DNA of 41,855 nt from Myxococcaceae bacterium. Lineage in GTDB: Bacteria > Myxococcota > Myxococcia > Myxococcales > Myxococcaceae. The DNA lies in NCBI GenBank assembly GCA_016793725.1, contig JAEUJP010000846.1, forward strand, positions 1 to 41,855. Direction: 5' to 3'. A program made the position numbers and the translations under genes. Positions 9,132-18,367 of this stretch are shown in pieces. Under the pieces are notes generated by a model. It was not told the DNA's origin and searched no databases. It was given only the letters and a program-made list of their open reading frames with translations. The first letter of the stretch is position 1; each line of letters starts with the position of its first letter.

Positions 9132-9174
9132 CTGTCGGGCCGCTCCGACAGCTTGCAGGGAAAGGCCGACAGCT
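9132..9174. promoter_or_regulatory. Operator-like repeats in the Rieske/RHS divergent spacer
   Basis: CCGACAGCT occurs at 9145-9153 and again at 9166-9174, 21 bp apart (two helical turns), each followed by a YGCA-like end. A third, inverted partial copy (CTGTCGG, 9132-9138) pairs with the first to make a 7-bp stem around a 6-nt loop. The arrangement looks like a regulator-binding site in the shared promoter region. Function is inferred. Confidence 0.35.
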
Positions 9175-9234
9175 CGCACGCGCGCATTGCTCTGTGCCGA
9201 GTGAGGCATGTGTGTTGCTGACGCCCCGGCCAAC

Positions 9235-12200
9235 ATGAAGACCCTCTGGTTGGCGGCCCTCGTCTCTCTCTCTCTTCTCTCGGCGTGCCTCGACGTCGAG
9301 CCCGCGGCATCGACCTCGAACGATGAAGCGCCCGACGTGCGCGACGTCGAGTCGACGCGGCAGTCGCTCGACGCCGTCGTCACTCCGCTGCCGTCGAGCG
9401 CTGCGGTGCCGGCGCCGCTCCCCGCGATGACCACGACGCCCATCGGTCGCATTCCCGGGAGGCTCTCGGTGAGCTCGGGCGGCGCGGCGGTGTACGCGGT
9501 GAAGCTCGAGGTGCCGCCCGGCCGTCACGGCATCGAGCCCGACCTCGGCCTCGAATACGACAGTCAGAAGCAGAGCGGGCTCGCGGGCACCGGCTGGTCG
9601 TTGACCGGCGTCTGGTCTGAAATCACGCCGTGCGGCCGCGACCTCCGGCAGCCCGAGGGCTGGGTGCAGGGCGTGCGCTGGTCGTCGGGCGACGACCTGC
9701 TCTGTCTCGACGGCGAGCCGCTCGTGCACACGAACGCACGCCTGCCCGCGCCGCTCTACGGCGATGCCGGCGCCGAGTACCGCACCGAGCGCGACTCGTT
9801 TCGCAAGGTGGTGCAGAACGGCCGGCCCGCGACCTCGTTCACCGTCTACATGAAAGACGGTCGCGTGCTGACGTACGGGGGTGACGCGGGTCGTATGGCC
9901 GCGCGCAGCGGCAAGGTGCGCGCGTGGGTGCTCACGCAGGTCGCCGACCGGTTCGGCAACACGATGAGCACGACGTGGCACCGCTACACGAGCAGCTACC
10001 TCGAGGACTACGACCAGAACACGTTCGCCGACTACACCGGCGCGCCCGAGGTGATGGAGTACATGCCCGCCTCCATCGCCTACGCCGGCCGCGAGGTCAC
10101 GTTCAGCTACGCCTCGCGCAGCGACAAGGAGCGCGGCTGGCAGGCCGGTCTGCGCAACGAGCGCACCCGCCGCTTGAGCAGCGTTCGCACGTACGTCGAT
10201 GGCCGCCGCGTGCGCACGTACACGCTCGGCTACACGGCGAGCCCGAGCACCGGCGCGAGCCTGCTCACGAGCCTCGAAGAGTGCTCGGGCGTCGGCGACG
10301 GGGTCTGCAAGCCGAAGACGACGTTCGAGTACAGCGTGGGCGAGCAGGGCTACCAGCCGGCGCAGGCGACGCAGGTGACGGCGCCTCCGATGGGGCTGCC
10401 ACCGGGTGGCATCTTCCCCGCGACGCCGCTGCCCCTCTTCCCGATGGACGTCGACGGCGACGGCAAGACCGACCTCGTCTACCCGAAGGGCCCCGCGAAC
10501 GCGCTGGCGAACACCGCCGCGTACACGTGGCGCATCTTGAAGGTGGGCAGCCAGGGCATGGCGAACGCGACGGAGCTCGACACCGGCGTCGGCGCGACGT
10601 GGCCCTTCGCGGGCATACCCCTCGACTACAACCAGGACGGCAGGCTCGACCTGCTGCTGCTCGACCGAGCGACGTTCTGGCAGGTGCTCGTCGCGAACGC
10701 GACGGGCACCGACTTCACATTGACGAACGTCAACGTGGGCAAGAGCCAGCAGTTCATCGGCACCGGTGAAGACGCGATCGACAACTTCGCGCGCTTCACG
10801 CGCGTGGCCGACCTGAACGGTGACGGCGCGCCCGACCTGCTCTCGTGTGAAGAGACGAGCGGCCAGTTCCGCTGGAGCTACCGCTTTCACAACGGCACCG
10901 GCTGGGGCTCCATCAACCGGCTCGCCGCGGGGGTCGCTGGCACCGCCGACTGCCGCACCGAAGCGGTCGCGGCGCTGCTGATCGACACCGACGGCGACGG
11001 CGCGACCGAGCTCGTCTTCTCGACGCCCTCGAACACGAACTACCAGGCCGTCTTCTTCAACAAGCCGGCGGGCCTGCCGCTGCCCGTGCGCGACACGAAG
11101 CTGCCGTCGACGGTGCCCGGCTCGTTCTCGCAGAACCGCCTGCGCCTGATGGACGTGAACCACGACGGCCTCGTCGACATCGTGGCCGGCATGAGCGTGC
11201 CCGGCGCGCCGACGATTGCGCCCACGATTCGCTACTGGCTGAACCTGGGTGACCGCTTCTCGGGTGGCTTGCACGGCTACGCGGCCTACGCCGCCGATTT
11301 CGGGCAGTACAGCGGCGCCCTCTTCACCTCGGGGCTCATCGACGACGACGGTGACGGGGCACACGACCTGCTGCTCACGGGCGACCCGAGCTCGATGACG
11401 GGCTGTGGCGGCTCGGGTCAGCCCACGTGCCCGCCTGCGCGCACCGACGGCTTCGAGATTCTGCGCAACGTGCTCGTCGACACCTGGCCGCCCGCGCCGA
11501 AGCTGTCGCGCTACGACACCGGCGTTCGCCCGTACTGCTACTACGGGCGCGGCTTCTCGCGGCCCCGCGCGCTCGACGAGAACGGCGACCTGTTGCCCGA
11601 CCTCGTCTTCGTCGACACGACCGCCGGCGGCCACTCGCAGCAGAACCCCTGCTGGAGCCACCCCGCGCAGTTCATGTACGCCCGGCACAAGGGCGGCCAG
11701 CCCGACCTGCTCGTGAAGGTTCGCGACGGTCAGGTCGGCGTCGGCCCGAGCTCGACCCAGTGGGAGAGCACCTACACCTCGCGCATCGTCTACGCACCGG
11801 CGACCTCGACCTCGGTCTACGACCACGTGCTGCCGGGTGAGACGCGCGCCGCGTGTGCGTACCCCGTCTCGTGCGTGAAGCCGCACGTGATGCTCGTTCG
11901 CGACACGTATCAAGACACGGGCGATGGCAACGCGCCTGCCCGCACGTCGTTCGACTACTTCGACGCGCGCGTGAGCCTCGCTGGGCGTGGCTTCTTGGGC
12001 TTTGGCCAGCGCCGCATCGTCGAGTCCGTGAGCGGCGCCGTCACCACGCTGCGCTACGACAACGTCACGTTCACGCCGGTCGAGCAGGGCGCTGCCGCCA
12101 AGGTTCGGCGCTACCCGTTCGCCGGCGCGCTCACGTCGTCGACGCGCGACGTGGTGAACGCGGCGGGCCAGCACGTCGTGACGCGCACGACGTTGCACCA

Positions 12201-15200
12201 TACGGCGCTGCTCGGGCCCACGCTCTTCCCCTACACGAGCTACGCGGTCTTCTCGGCGTTCGCAGACCGCGAAGAGAAGGTCGTCACCGAGGGCGCGACC
12301 GAGCTGACCCGGGTCGTGAAGACGACGTCTCGCGACCTCTTCGGCAACACCACCTGCGAGACGACCGACTTCGCGGGCTCGGGCGTGACGTGTGCGAACG
12401 AGCCTGCTCTGCAGGCCAGCCACAACTGGTCGCGTGTGACGACGTCGTTCACGAACGACGCGTCGGCGTGGCTGATCGGGCTGCCCATCGACCGCGTGAC
12501 CCGCGGCGTGGCGGGCACTCAGAGCGCGGTGCAGCACGTGCGCACGGCGCATGACCCGGCCACGGGCGCGCTGACGACGAAGACGCTCGAGCCCAACGTG
12601 GGCGCGCAGCGCCTGGTGACGACGTACGGCCACGACGGCTTCGGCAACGTCATCTCAGTGAAAGAGGTGTCGAGCAGCGAGTCGCGCGAGACGCAGTACG
12701 GCTACGACAGCGAGGGGGTCTTCATCGCGAGCACGACGAACGCGCTCGGGCACGTGACGCGCACGAGCTTCGATCGCGCGCTCGGTGTGCCGCTCACGAC
12801 GGTCGATGCGAACGGGCTCGTGTCGCAGTTCCAGCACGACGGCTTCGGCCGGCTGCGGCGGGTGACGCGGCCCGACGGCGTGGTCACGCAGACCGACTAC
12901 GTGCGCACCGACCTCACCGACGCGCGCTACACGTTCACCGTCGTTCGAGACACGGCGGGCGGCGACTTCCACTCCGAGAAGCTCGACCGTCTGGGCCGCG
13001 CGGTGCGCGTCGAGACATCGGGGTTCGGTGGCAGCCCCATCTTCGTCGACACGACGTGGAACCGGAACGGCAAGGTGGCCTCGAGGACGCTGCCGGGCGT
13101 TGCCGCTCCGAGCGGCAATCGGGTGCAGTTCGAGTACGACGACCTCGAGCGGCTGGTGCGCACGACGCACGCCGACGGCACGTTCAGCCGCATCGAGTAC
13201 CGCGGGCTCGACGTCGACTTCTACGACGAGGCGGGGGTGCGCACGCGGCGCACGTACAAAGAACGAGGGCAGACGAAGAAGCTCGATGCGCCGGCGACGG
13301 GTGAGCTGACGTACACGTACGGCCCGTTCGGCGAGCTCGCGAGCATCACGAACGAGCTGGGTCACGCGACGCGCATCGCGAGCGACAACCACGGGCGCCC
13401 GGTGCAAATCGAAGACCCGAGCGCGGGGGTGCGCAAGCTGGGCTACGACGCCTTCGGGCAGCTGGTCGAGCAGATCGACGCCGAGGGCCGCAGCATGAAG
13501 TCGAGCTACGACAAGCTCGGCCGCCTGGTGCTGCGCACCGACGGCGCGGGCGACGCGGCGTTCACGTGGGACTCGGCGCCGAAGGGCATCGGGAAGATTG
13601 CGTCGACGCAGCGCGGGTCGCAGCACCTCGAGAAGTACGAGTACGACGGGGCGGGCCGGCTCGCGGTGGTCGAGACGTTCGTCGCCGCCGCCGACCCGGG
13701 CGCGACGCTGCAGGTGCGGCGTGCGTACACTTACGGCGCGGGCGGGCAGCTCTCGCGAGAAGAGTGGAAGACGCCCGAGGCGGCCTTCGCGCTGGGCTAC
13801 GACTACGACGGTGCGGGTCACCTGAACACGGTGCGGGACGAGCTGCAGGGCGCGGTGCTGTGGCGGGCGCTCGAGGCGAACGCTGCGGGCCAGCTCACGA
13901 AAGAGAAGGTGCTGACCGGGTACGAGACGGTGACGCGCTACCACCCGACGCGAGGGTGGGTGACGGGCATCGAGACGAAGCCGGTGCAGAACCTCGAGTA
14001 CACCTACGACGCCCGCGGCAACGTGACGCGCCGCGCCGATGTCATCGCGCACGTCGCGCAGCGGTTCGCGTACAACCCGGAGCAGGAGCTCGTCGAGGTG
14101 CTGCTGTGTGGCACCGACGTGGTCGGGTGCCCCAGCGGTGAGACGCAGCAGCGCAAGTACGAGTACGACAGCATCGGCAACATGGTCTGGGACAACGAGC
14201 TGGGCGCGCACACGTACGACGCGCAGCGGCCGCAGCTCATGATCAAGGCCGGCGGCGAGTCGTACGAGTACGACGCCAACGGCTACACGCGGTCGCTGCG
14301 CGGCAAGTCGGTGGAGTTCACCGCGTTCGGCAAGCCATCGCGAATCGGCTCGACCACGCTGTTCTACGACGCGAGTGATCAGCGCGCGCTGAAGGTCGAC
14401 GGCGACGCACGCACGGCGTATGTCGGGCTGCTGCAGCGGGTGCGCTCGTCGAACGGGGTCTCGACGCAGCTGCTGATGCGCGCGACGGGCCGCACCATCG
14501 GCTCCATCACGGTGAGCGCGGCGTCGTCGAAGCCGGTGTACACGTTCTTCCACGCCGACAATCAGGGCTCGGCGAACGTCACGAGCCGGTTCGAGGCGGG
14601 GCTCGTGAGCCTCGAGCCGCAATACACGTTCGAGCCGTTCGGCCAGGCGCAGTCACCGCGGTGGAGCTCGGGCTACACGACGACGCTCAGCCCGCTGGTC
14701 GAGAGCGTCGGCTACGGCGGGCACGACCACGACGGCGAGCATGGGCTCATCGACATGAAGGGTCGCATCTACGACCCGAAGACGGGCCGCTTTCTTTCGC
14801 CCGACCCGGTGGTGCACGCGCCGTTCAAGCGGCAAGACCTGAACCGCTACGCGTACGCGTGGAACAACCCGCTGAAGTTCAGCGACCCGAGCGGGTACAC
14901 GGAAGACTGGGAGCAGGAGCAGAGCTACGACGACTACGACGACTACGGCGATGAGGGTGACTACGAGGGCACGAGCTACGAAGACCCGTCGGCCGAGATG
15001 ACGGCGGCGGAGCTCGCCGAGTACGAGGGCTACATCACCGACAGCAGCCACGAGACGGTGGTGTACGGCAGCCCGACCGATCAGAGCCGCGCAGGTGGCT
15101 CAGAGGGGCCGAACCCCGACGAGTACCCCGACGACTGGAACCTCGACCCGAACGGGCAGACGCCGGCGTGCCTCGTGGAGCTCTGCTCGCGGGCGGCCGA

Positions 15201-15591
15201 TCTTCCCGGCGGGAAAGAGATGGCGAAGCTCGGCCTGTACCACAAGTGGATCCGCACCCCGAACATGGAGGTCGGCATGGGCAAGGAAGGCGGCGGCGTG
15301 CCGGGCCGTGAGGTGAACACCGACACCATGAAGACGACGATGAACGACCACAAGGGCGAGGGCGACAAGCTCGGGTCGGTCTGCGTGCCCATCTGCGGCG
15401 TCGATGTCGAAGAGGTCGAGGGCCGGGCCGCCGAGGGCACCGAAACCGGGGTGTGGATTCCACTCATGAACGACTGCAACAACGTGGTGGAAGACACGCT
15501 CGTCGACTCGGGCGCGAACCCCAACGCAGTCGACATGCCGTATCACCCGGACCTGCTGCGCGACGCGTACGAGTGGCTCGCGGGAGATTGA
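9235..15591 (+). CDS. SpvB/FG-GAP/RHS-repeat lipoprotein with toxin-like C-terminal domain
   Basis: A 2118-residue protein. I chose ATG 9235 because it leads straight into a lipoprotein signal (LSLLSAC, Cys18); an ATG 27 bases earlier adds only a few polar residues. Residues 70-330 match the SpvB/TcdB-like N-terminal region (GLAGTGWSL). Residues 400-790 carry at least six FG-GAP/VCBS motifs (DVDGDGKTD, DLNGDGAPD, DVNHDGLVD). Residue 905 onward shows the TcB-type FDYFDARVSLAGRGFLGFGQ stretch. YD repeats run from about 1130 to 1690, and the RHS core (GRIYDPKTGRFLSPDP) is at 1827-1888. This shell encloses cargo in related Tc/RHS toxins. After the core comes an acidic Tyr/Asp linker and a domain at 1980-2118 with His2003 (YHKWIRT) and Cys2081 (NDCNNVV). 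Likely an exported or surface toxin-like protein; target unknown. Confidence 0.92.
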   Translation: MKTLWLAALVSLSLLSACLDVEPAASTSNDEAPDVRDVESTRQSLDAVVTPLPSSAAVPAPLPAMTTTPIGRIPGRLSVSSGGAAVYAVKLEVPPGRHGIEPDLGLEYDSQKQSGLAGTGWSLTGVWSEITPCGRDLRQPEGWVQGVRWSSGDDLLCLDGEPLVHTNARLPAPLYGDAGAEYRTERDSFRKVVQNGRPATSFTVYMKDGRVLTYGGDAGRMAARSGKVRAWVLTQVADRFGNTMSTTWHRYTSSYLEDYDQNTFADYTGAPEVMEYMPASIAYAGREVTFSYASRSDKERGWQAGLRNERTRRLSSVRTYVDGRRVRTYTLGYTASPSTGASLLTSLEECSGVGDGVCKPKTTFEYSVGEQGYQPAQATQVTAPPMGLPPGGIFPATPLPLFPMDVDGDGKTDLVYPKGPANALANTAAYTWRILKVGSQGMANATELDTGVGATWPFAGIPLDYNQDGRLDLLLLDRATFWQVLVANATGTDFTLTNVNVGKSQQFIGTGEDAIDNFARFTRVADLNGDGAPDLLSCEETSGQFRWSYRFHNGTGWGSINRLAAGVAGTADCRTEAVAALLIDTDGDGATELVFSTPSNTNYQAVFFNKPAGLPLPVRDTKLPSTVPGSFSQNRLRLMDVNHDGLVDIVAGMSVPGAPTIAPTIRYWLNLGDRFSGGLHGYAAYAADFGQYSGALFTSGLIDDDGDGAHDLLLTGDPSSMTGCGGSGQPTCPPARTDGFEILRNVLVDTWPPAPKLSRYDTGVRPYCYYGRGFSRPRALDENGDLLPDLVFVDTTAGGHSQQNPCWSHPAQFMYARHKGGQPDLLVKVRDGQVGVGPSSTQWESTYTSRIVYAPATSTSVYDHVLPGETRAACAYPVSCVKPHVMLVRDTYQDTGDGNAPARTSFDYFDARVSLAGRGFLGFGQRRIVESVSGAVTTLRYDNVTFTPVEQGAAAKVRRYPFAGALTSSTRDVVNAAGQHVVTRTTLHHTALLGPTLFPYTSYAVFSAFADREEKVVTEGATELTRVVKTTSRDLFGNTTCETTDFAGSGVTCANEPALQASHNWSRVTTSFTNDASAWLIGLPIDRVTRGVAGTQSAVQHVRTAHDPATGALTTKTLEPNVGAQRLVTTYGHDGFGNVISVKEVSSSESRETQYGYDSEGVFIASTTNALGHVTRTSFDRALGVPLTTVDANGLVSQFQHDGFGRLRRVTRPDGVVTQTDYVRTDLTDARYTFTVVRDTAGGDFHSEKLDRLGRAVRVETSGFGGSPIFVDTTWNRNGKVASRTLPGVAAPSGNRVQFEYDDLERLVRTTHADGTFSRIEYRGLDVDFYDEAGVRTRRTYKERGQTKKLDAPATGELTYTYGPFGELASITNELGHATRIASDNHGRPVQIEDPSAGVRKLGYDAFGQLVEQIDAEGRSMKSSYDKLGRLVLRTDGAGDAAFTWDSAPKGIGKIASTQRGSQHLEKYEYDGAGRLAVVETFVAAADPGATLQVRRAYTYGAGGQLSREEWKTPEAAFALGYDYDGAGHLNTVRDELQGAVLWRALEANAAGQLTKEKVLTGYETVTRYHPTRGWVTGIETKPVQNLEYTYDARGNVTRRADVIAHVAQRFAYNPEQELVEVLLCGTDVVGCPSGETQQRKYEYDSIGNMVWDNELGAHTYDAQRPQLMIKAGGESYEYDANGYTRSLRGKSVEFTAFGKPSRIGSTTLFYDASDQRALKVDGDARTAYVGLLQRVRSSNGVSTQLLMRATGRTIGSITVSAASSKPVYTFFHADNQGSANVTSRFEAGLVSLEPQYTFEPFGQAQSPRWSSGYTTTLSPLVESVGYGGHDHDGEHGLIDMKGRIYDPKTGRFLSPDPVVHAPFKRQDLNRYAYAWNNPLKFSDPSGYTEDWEQEQSYDDYDDYGDEGDYEGTSYEDPSAEMTAAELAEYEGYITDSSHETVVYGSPTDQSRAGGSEGPNPDEYPDDWNLDPNGQTPACLVELCSRAADLPGGKEMAKLGLYHKWIRTPNMEVGMGKEGGGVPGREVNTDTMKTTMNDHKGEGDKLGSVCVPICGVDVEEVEGRAAEGTETGVWIPLMNDCNNVVEDTLVDSGANPNAVDMPYHPDLLRDAYEWLAGD

Positions 15592-15602
15592 TGCGGTGAG
15601 GG

Positions 15603-15632
15603 CGCGCCGCCGCGGAACATCGCGGCGGCGCG
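15603..15632 (+). terminator. Strong GC hairpin after the RHS gene
   Basis: Perfect 12-bp arms CGCGCCGCCGCG and CGCGGCGGCGCG enclose GAACAT, starting 11 bases after the RHS stop codon. No T-run follows, so it may act as a GC-type or Rho-assisted terminator, or as an RNA 3'-end stabiliser. The stretch from here to 15817 contains no convincing gene. Confidence 0.7.
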
Positions 15633-15817
15633 TGCTGGGCGAGAGGGTACTTCTTGCGGCACTTCCCGCAGTTCTTCGGGAAACGCCGGCTCAATGCTGA
15701 GCGCTCGAGGCCGTCTCCCTCTGAGCGCGCCGGGCACGTCGACTGCACAGGGCGCCGACCGCGGCCGAGACGACGTCGGGGCTCGCCGCGTCGTGAACCT
15801 CAATTCGGTGAACCCTC

Positions 15818-16456
15818 ATGCACTCGATGCGCAGACGCATTCCCCTCGTTCTCTGTCTCGCCCTGTCGGGCGTCGTCGCCTGGTCGTGCGACGAAAAGAA
15901 GCCGCCGCCTCAAGGCAAGGAGCTACAGCCCGTCAAGCCGCCCGAGCGGAAGAAGAAGACCAAAGAAGGCCTGTCGCTCGCGCCCGCGCAGGCTCCGGCT
16001 CCAGCACACGCAGTCGACGCCGCGCCGTTCGGCGTCGCGATGCTGCCCGCGCTGCCGGCCCAGGGCGTCGGGCAGATGGTGCTGCACCAGGTGCCGGGGC
16101 TCGGCACCACGACCGCGGTCATCGCCTACAGCAACGTGCAGCGCTCGCCGACCGGCCTCAACGCCACGGTCTCGGTGACCGCCGGCCCGGTCACGCTGCT
16201 CGCCGGCAGCCTGAGCTGCACCCCCGCGGGTTGCACCGTCACCGACGGCAGCAGCGCGGTGCACGCGCCCGGCGCCCTCGCGCTCGACGCCGACGGCGGC
16301 GGTCAGCTCTCGACCGACGTCACGAACGCGGCCGGCCAGGTCATCGGCGCGTACGTCATCGGCTTCAACAGCGACGGCGACTTCAACGTCTTCACCCAGT
16401 TCACCGACGGCTCGCCGGCAGACCTCGTCGGCACCGGCTCGCTCACCCCGCAGTGA
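15818..16456 (+). CDS. Predicted lipoprotein, paralogue of the gene at 17684
   Basis: A 212-residue protein with a lipobox ending WSC (Cys24) followed by Asp. A GGTGA motif six bases upstream favours ATG 15818; an in-frame ATG at 15827 is the alternative. A Lys/Pro/Ala-rich linker spans roughly residues 25-70. The C-terminal 120 residues form a repeated-strand domain that ends with GAYVIGFNSDGDFNVFTQF. The third gene of this cluster has the same ending (GTYVIGFNSSGDFNVWYQQ), as well as a matched Cys-Cys pair (LSCTPAGCTV versus MTCDAKGCKV). I do not recognise a named family. Asp right after the lipid Cys is the inner-membrane retention signal in E. coli, whereas the paralogue has Gly. Confidence 0.85.
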   Translation: MHSMRRRIPLVLCLALSGVVAWSCDEKKPPPQGKELQPVKPPERKKKTKEGLSLAPAQAPAPAHAVDAAPFGVAMLPALPAQGVGQMVLHQVPGLGTTTAVIAYSNVQRSPTGLNATVSVTAGPVTLLAGSLSCTPAGCTVTDGSSAVHAPGALALDADGGGQLSTDVTNAAGQVIGAYVIGFNSDGDFNVFTQFTDGSPADLVGTGSLTPQ

Positions 16457-16484
16457 CCCGCAACCCAGAAAGGAAAGACGAAAC

Positions 16485-17675
16485 ATGAAAACGCAAAGCC
16501 TCACGGCTGTGTCTTTGATTGCGCTCGCTGCGTGCTTCTCGGCCCCGACGAAGGGTGACCGGTCGACCGAAGACGGGCAGCAGGTGCTCCGCTTCGATGC
16601 GCTGCGCGACGGCAAGCGCCTCGCGAAGGTCGAGGTGAAGACCGACGACACCGGCACGAGCCTCACGGCGCGCGCCGAAGACGGAGCGCACTACGAGATT
16701 ACGGTCTCGAGAGAGCGCCACCTGCGCCTCGACTACTCATCGGCGAACGCAGACAAGCGGTACTTCGTGCAGCACCTCATCACGGGCCCGCTGTCGTCGG
16801 CGCCGAGCTCGATTCCCGCGCTCGTGAAGCCGTTCGACGGTGAAGACGGCGCGGTCTCGAACGCGCTGCTCACCGCCGTGCTGGGCTCGCTGCAGAGCGT
16901 CGCCGCGCTGCCGGCAGAGCTCCAGCTCTCGGCTGAGCTCGCGCTCGCCGTACAAGAGGTCGAGGCCATCGCGCCGACCCTGAAGATGGAGCCCCTGCGC
17001 ATCGGGCCCGAAGGCCAGGTGGCCACCGGCACCGCGCGGCAGGCGATTCACACGGCCGACGCGTCGGTCACGGCCCCGGTGCCGCCCGCTCCGCCGCAAG
17101 ACTGCCCGAACGGCGGAGCCCGCGTGCCCCGCGCGTGGGACTCGACGTGTCTCGAGTCTGACCTCGCGGTGCCGGGCTACTTCTCGGCGCACGTCACCGT
17201 CGGCAAGGCGAAGGGCACGTCGCTGTGCTGCCCGCAGTCGGCGCCGAGCTCGGTGTGCCGCGGCAAGCTGAGCAAGTCGTTCGAGAACGGTGACTACGCC
17301 GGCTGCCCCTCGGGCTTCAAAGACTGGCGCTACACCGTGAGCGGCGGCATCAGCGCGGCGGCCGAGCAAGAGAACCCGGGCTGCCTCGCCGACACCATCA
17401 ACGACGAGGCCACGGTGGGTAAGGTCGTCATCAGCGTGCTCGGCGTCGACATCTGGAAGCTCAAGCTCTTCAGCGATACCGGCGACATGATGACCTGCCA
17501 GTGGGCGAACGTCGGCGGCGTCGCGAACTTCTGCGGCAAGGGCACCGGCAAGAGCGAAAAGAACATGCAGCTGCTCAACGAGACGTTCGTCGGGCAGGCC
17601 GGCAAAGACCGCGAGTGTGAGTGGGTCGACTGGGTGCCGGTCGACGCGTCCTCCACCAAGACCGAGACCAAGTGA
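16485..17675 (+). CDS. Hypothetical Cys-rich lipoprotein
   Basis: A 396-residue protein with a good Shine-Dalgarno (AAAGGAAAG, about 8 bases before ATG) and a lipobox LIALAAC (Cys17). The N-terminal half (residues 25-190) is an acidic, strand-and-helix region with no recognised motif. The C-terminal half from residue 205 has ten or more Cys, including CCPQ and pairs spaced as in disulfide-bonded extracellular domains, and ends with a Lys/Thr tail. It is 28 bp after the first lipoprotein gene and 8 bp before the third, so the three form one transcription unit. Function unknown. Confidence 0.87.
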   Translation: MKTQSLTAVSLIALAACFSAPTKGDRSTEDGQQVLRFDALRDGKRLAKVEVKTDDTGTSLTARAEDGAHYEITVSRERHLRLDYSSANADKRYFVQHLITGPLSSAPSSIPALVKPFDGEDGAVSNALLTAVLGSLQSVAALPAELQLSAELALAVQEVEAIAPTLKMEPLRIGPEGQVATGTARQAIHTADASVTAPVPPAPPQDCPNGGARVPRAWDSTCLESDLAVPGYFSAHVTVGKAKGTSLCCPQSAPSSVCRGKLSKSFENGDYAGCPSGFKDWRYTVSGGISAAAEQENPGCLADTINDEATVGKVVISVLGVDIWKLKLFSDTGDMMTCQWANVGGVANFCGKGTGKSEKNMQLLNETFVGQAGKDRECEWVDWVPVDASSTKTETK

Positions 17676-17683
17676 GCGCCACC

Positions 17684-18331
17684 ATGACCTCGAACGTTCG
17701 AAACGTCGTTCTCGCAGTGCTTGCGCTCGTCGTGGTTGCCGGCTGCGGCCCGGAGCTCCGGGCTCCGCCGCCGGCGCCGCCTGCACCGCCGGCGCCTGTG
17801 GTGGTGGTCGCACCCCCAGCAGCTGACGCGGTGCCGGTCGCGGCTCCCGCGGTGAAGGCCGAGAAGAAGAAGTTCGGTCGCGACATCATGCCGAACCTGC
17901 CCGAGAGCGGCGAAGGCAGCGCCGAGGTGAAAGACCTGCCGGTCATCGGCAGCGTCACCGTAAAAATCATCTGGGGCCCGCTGACGCGCACCGACGACAA
18001 GGTCACGGTGCCGGTGAAGGTGACGTACCGGAACCTCGGCATCACCACGACACTGCTCGAGGGCACGATGACCTGCGACGCCAAGGGCTGCAAAGTCGAG
18101 ACGACGACGCTGCTGTGGCTGCAGGGCCCGCTCACCGTCGCGGGCGACATCGTGCTCGACGCGAACGGCGGCGGCGAGATGAAGTGCACCGTCACCGACG
18201 GTGCGGGCAACGTCATCGGCACCTACGTCATCGGCTTCAACTCGTCGGGCGACTTCAACGTCTGGTACCAGCAGGGCGACGGCACGGCCGGCGGTCTCGG
18301 CGGCTCAGGCAACCTGATTCCTCCCGAGTGA
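17684..18331 (+). CDS. Predicted lipoprotein, paralogue of the gene at 15818
   Basis: A 215-residue protein. ATG 17684 is chosen because it begins the signal peptide and lipobox (VLALVVVAGC, Cys21); an in-frame ATG 63 bases upstream lies inside the preceding gene and precedes no signal. A Pro/Ala/Val-rich linker spans residues 25-60. The C-terminal domain shares with the first gene of the cluster the Cys pair, the dDANGGG turn and the YVIGFNSxGDFNV motif, so the two arose by duplication with the unrelated 396-residue gene between them. Converges on the FHA activator gene (36 bp between ends). Confidence 0.87.
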   Translation: MTSNVRNVVLAVLALVVVAGCGPELRAPPPAPPAPPAPVVVVAPPAADAVPVAAPAVKAEKKKFGRDIMPNLPESGEGSAEVKDLPVIGSVTVKIIWGPLTRTDDKVTVPVKVTYRNLGITTTLLEGTMTCDAKGCKVETTTLLWLQGPLTVAGDIVLDANGGGEMKCTVTDGAGNVIGTYVIGFNSSGDFNVWYQQGDGTAGGLGGSGNLIPPE

Positions 18332-18367
18332 AGTGACGCTGAAGACTCGAGAAGCGAGGCGCGGCGC

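Noticed and set aside
15640..15700. Zinc-ribbon-like KNCGKCRKKYP on the minus strand
   Set aside because: The frame runs into the RHS gene antisense and lacks a second Cys pair at proper spacing and a credible start.
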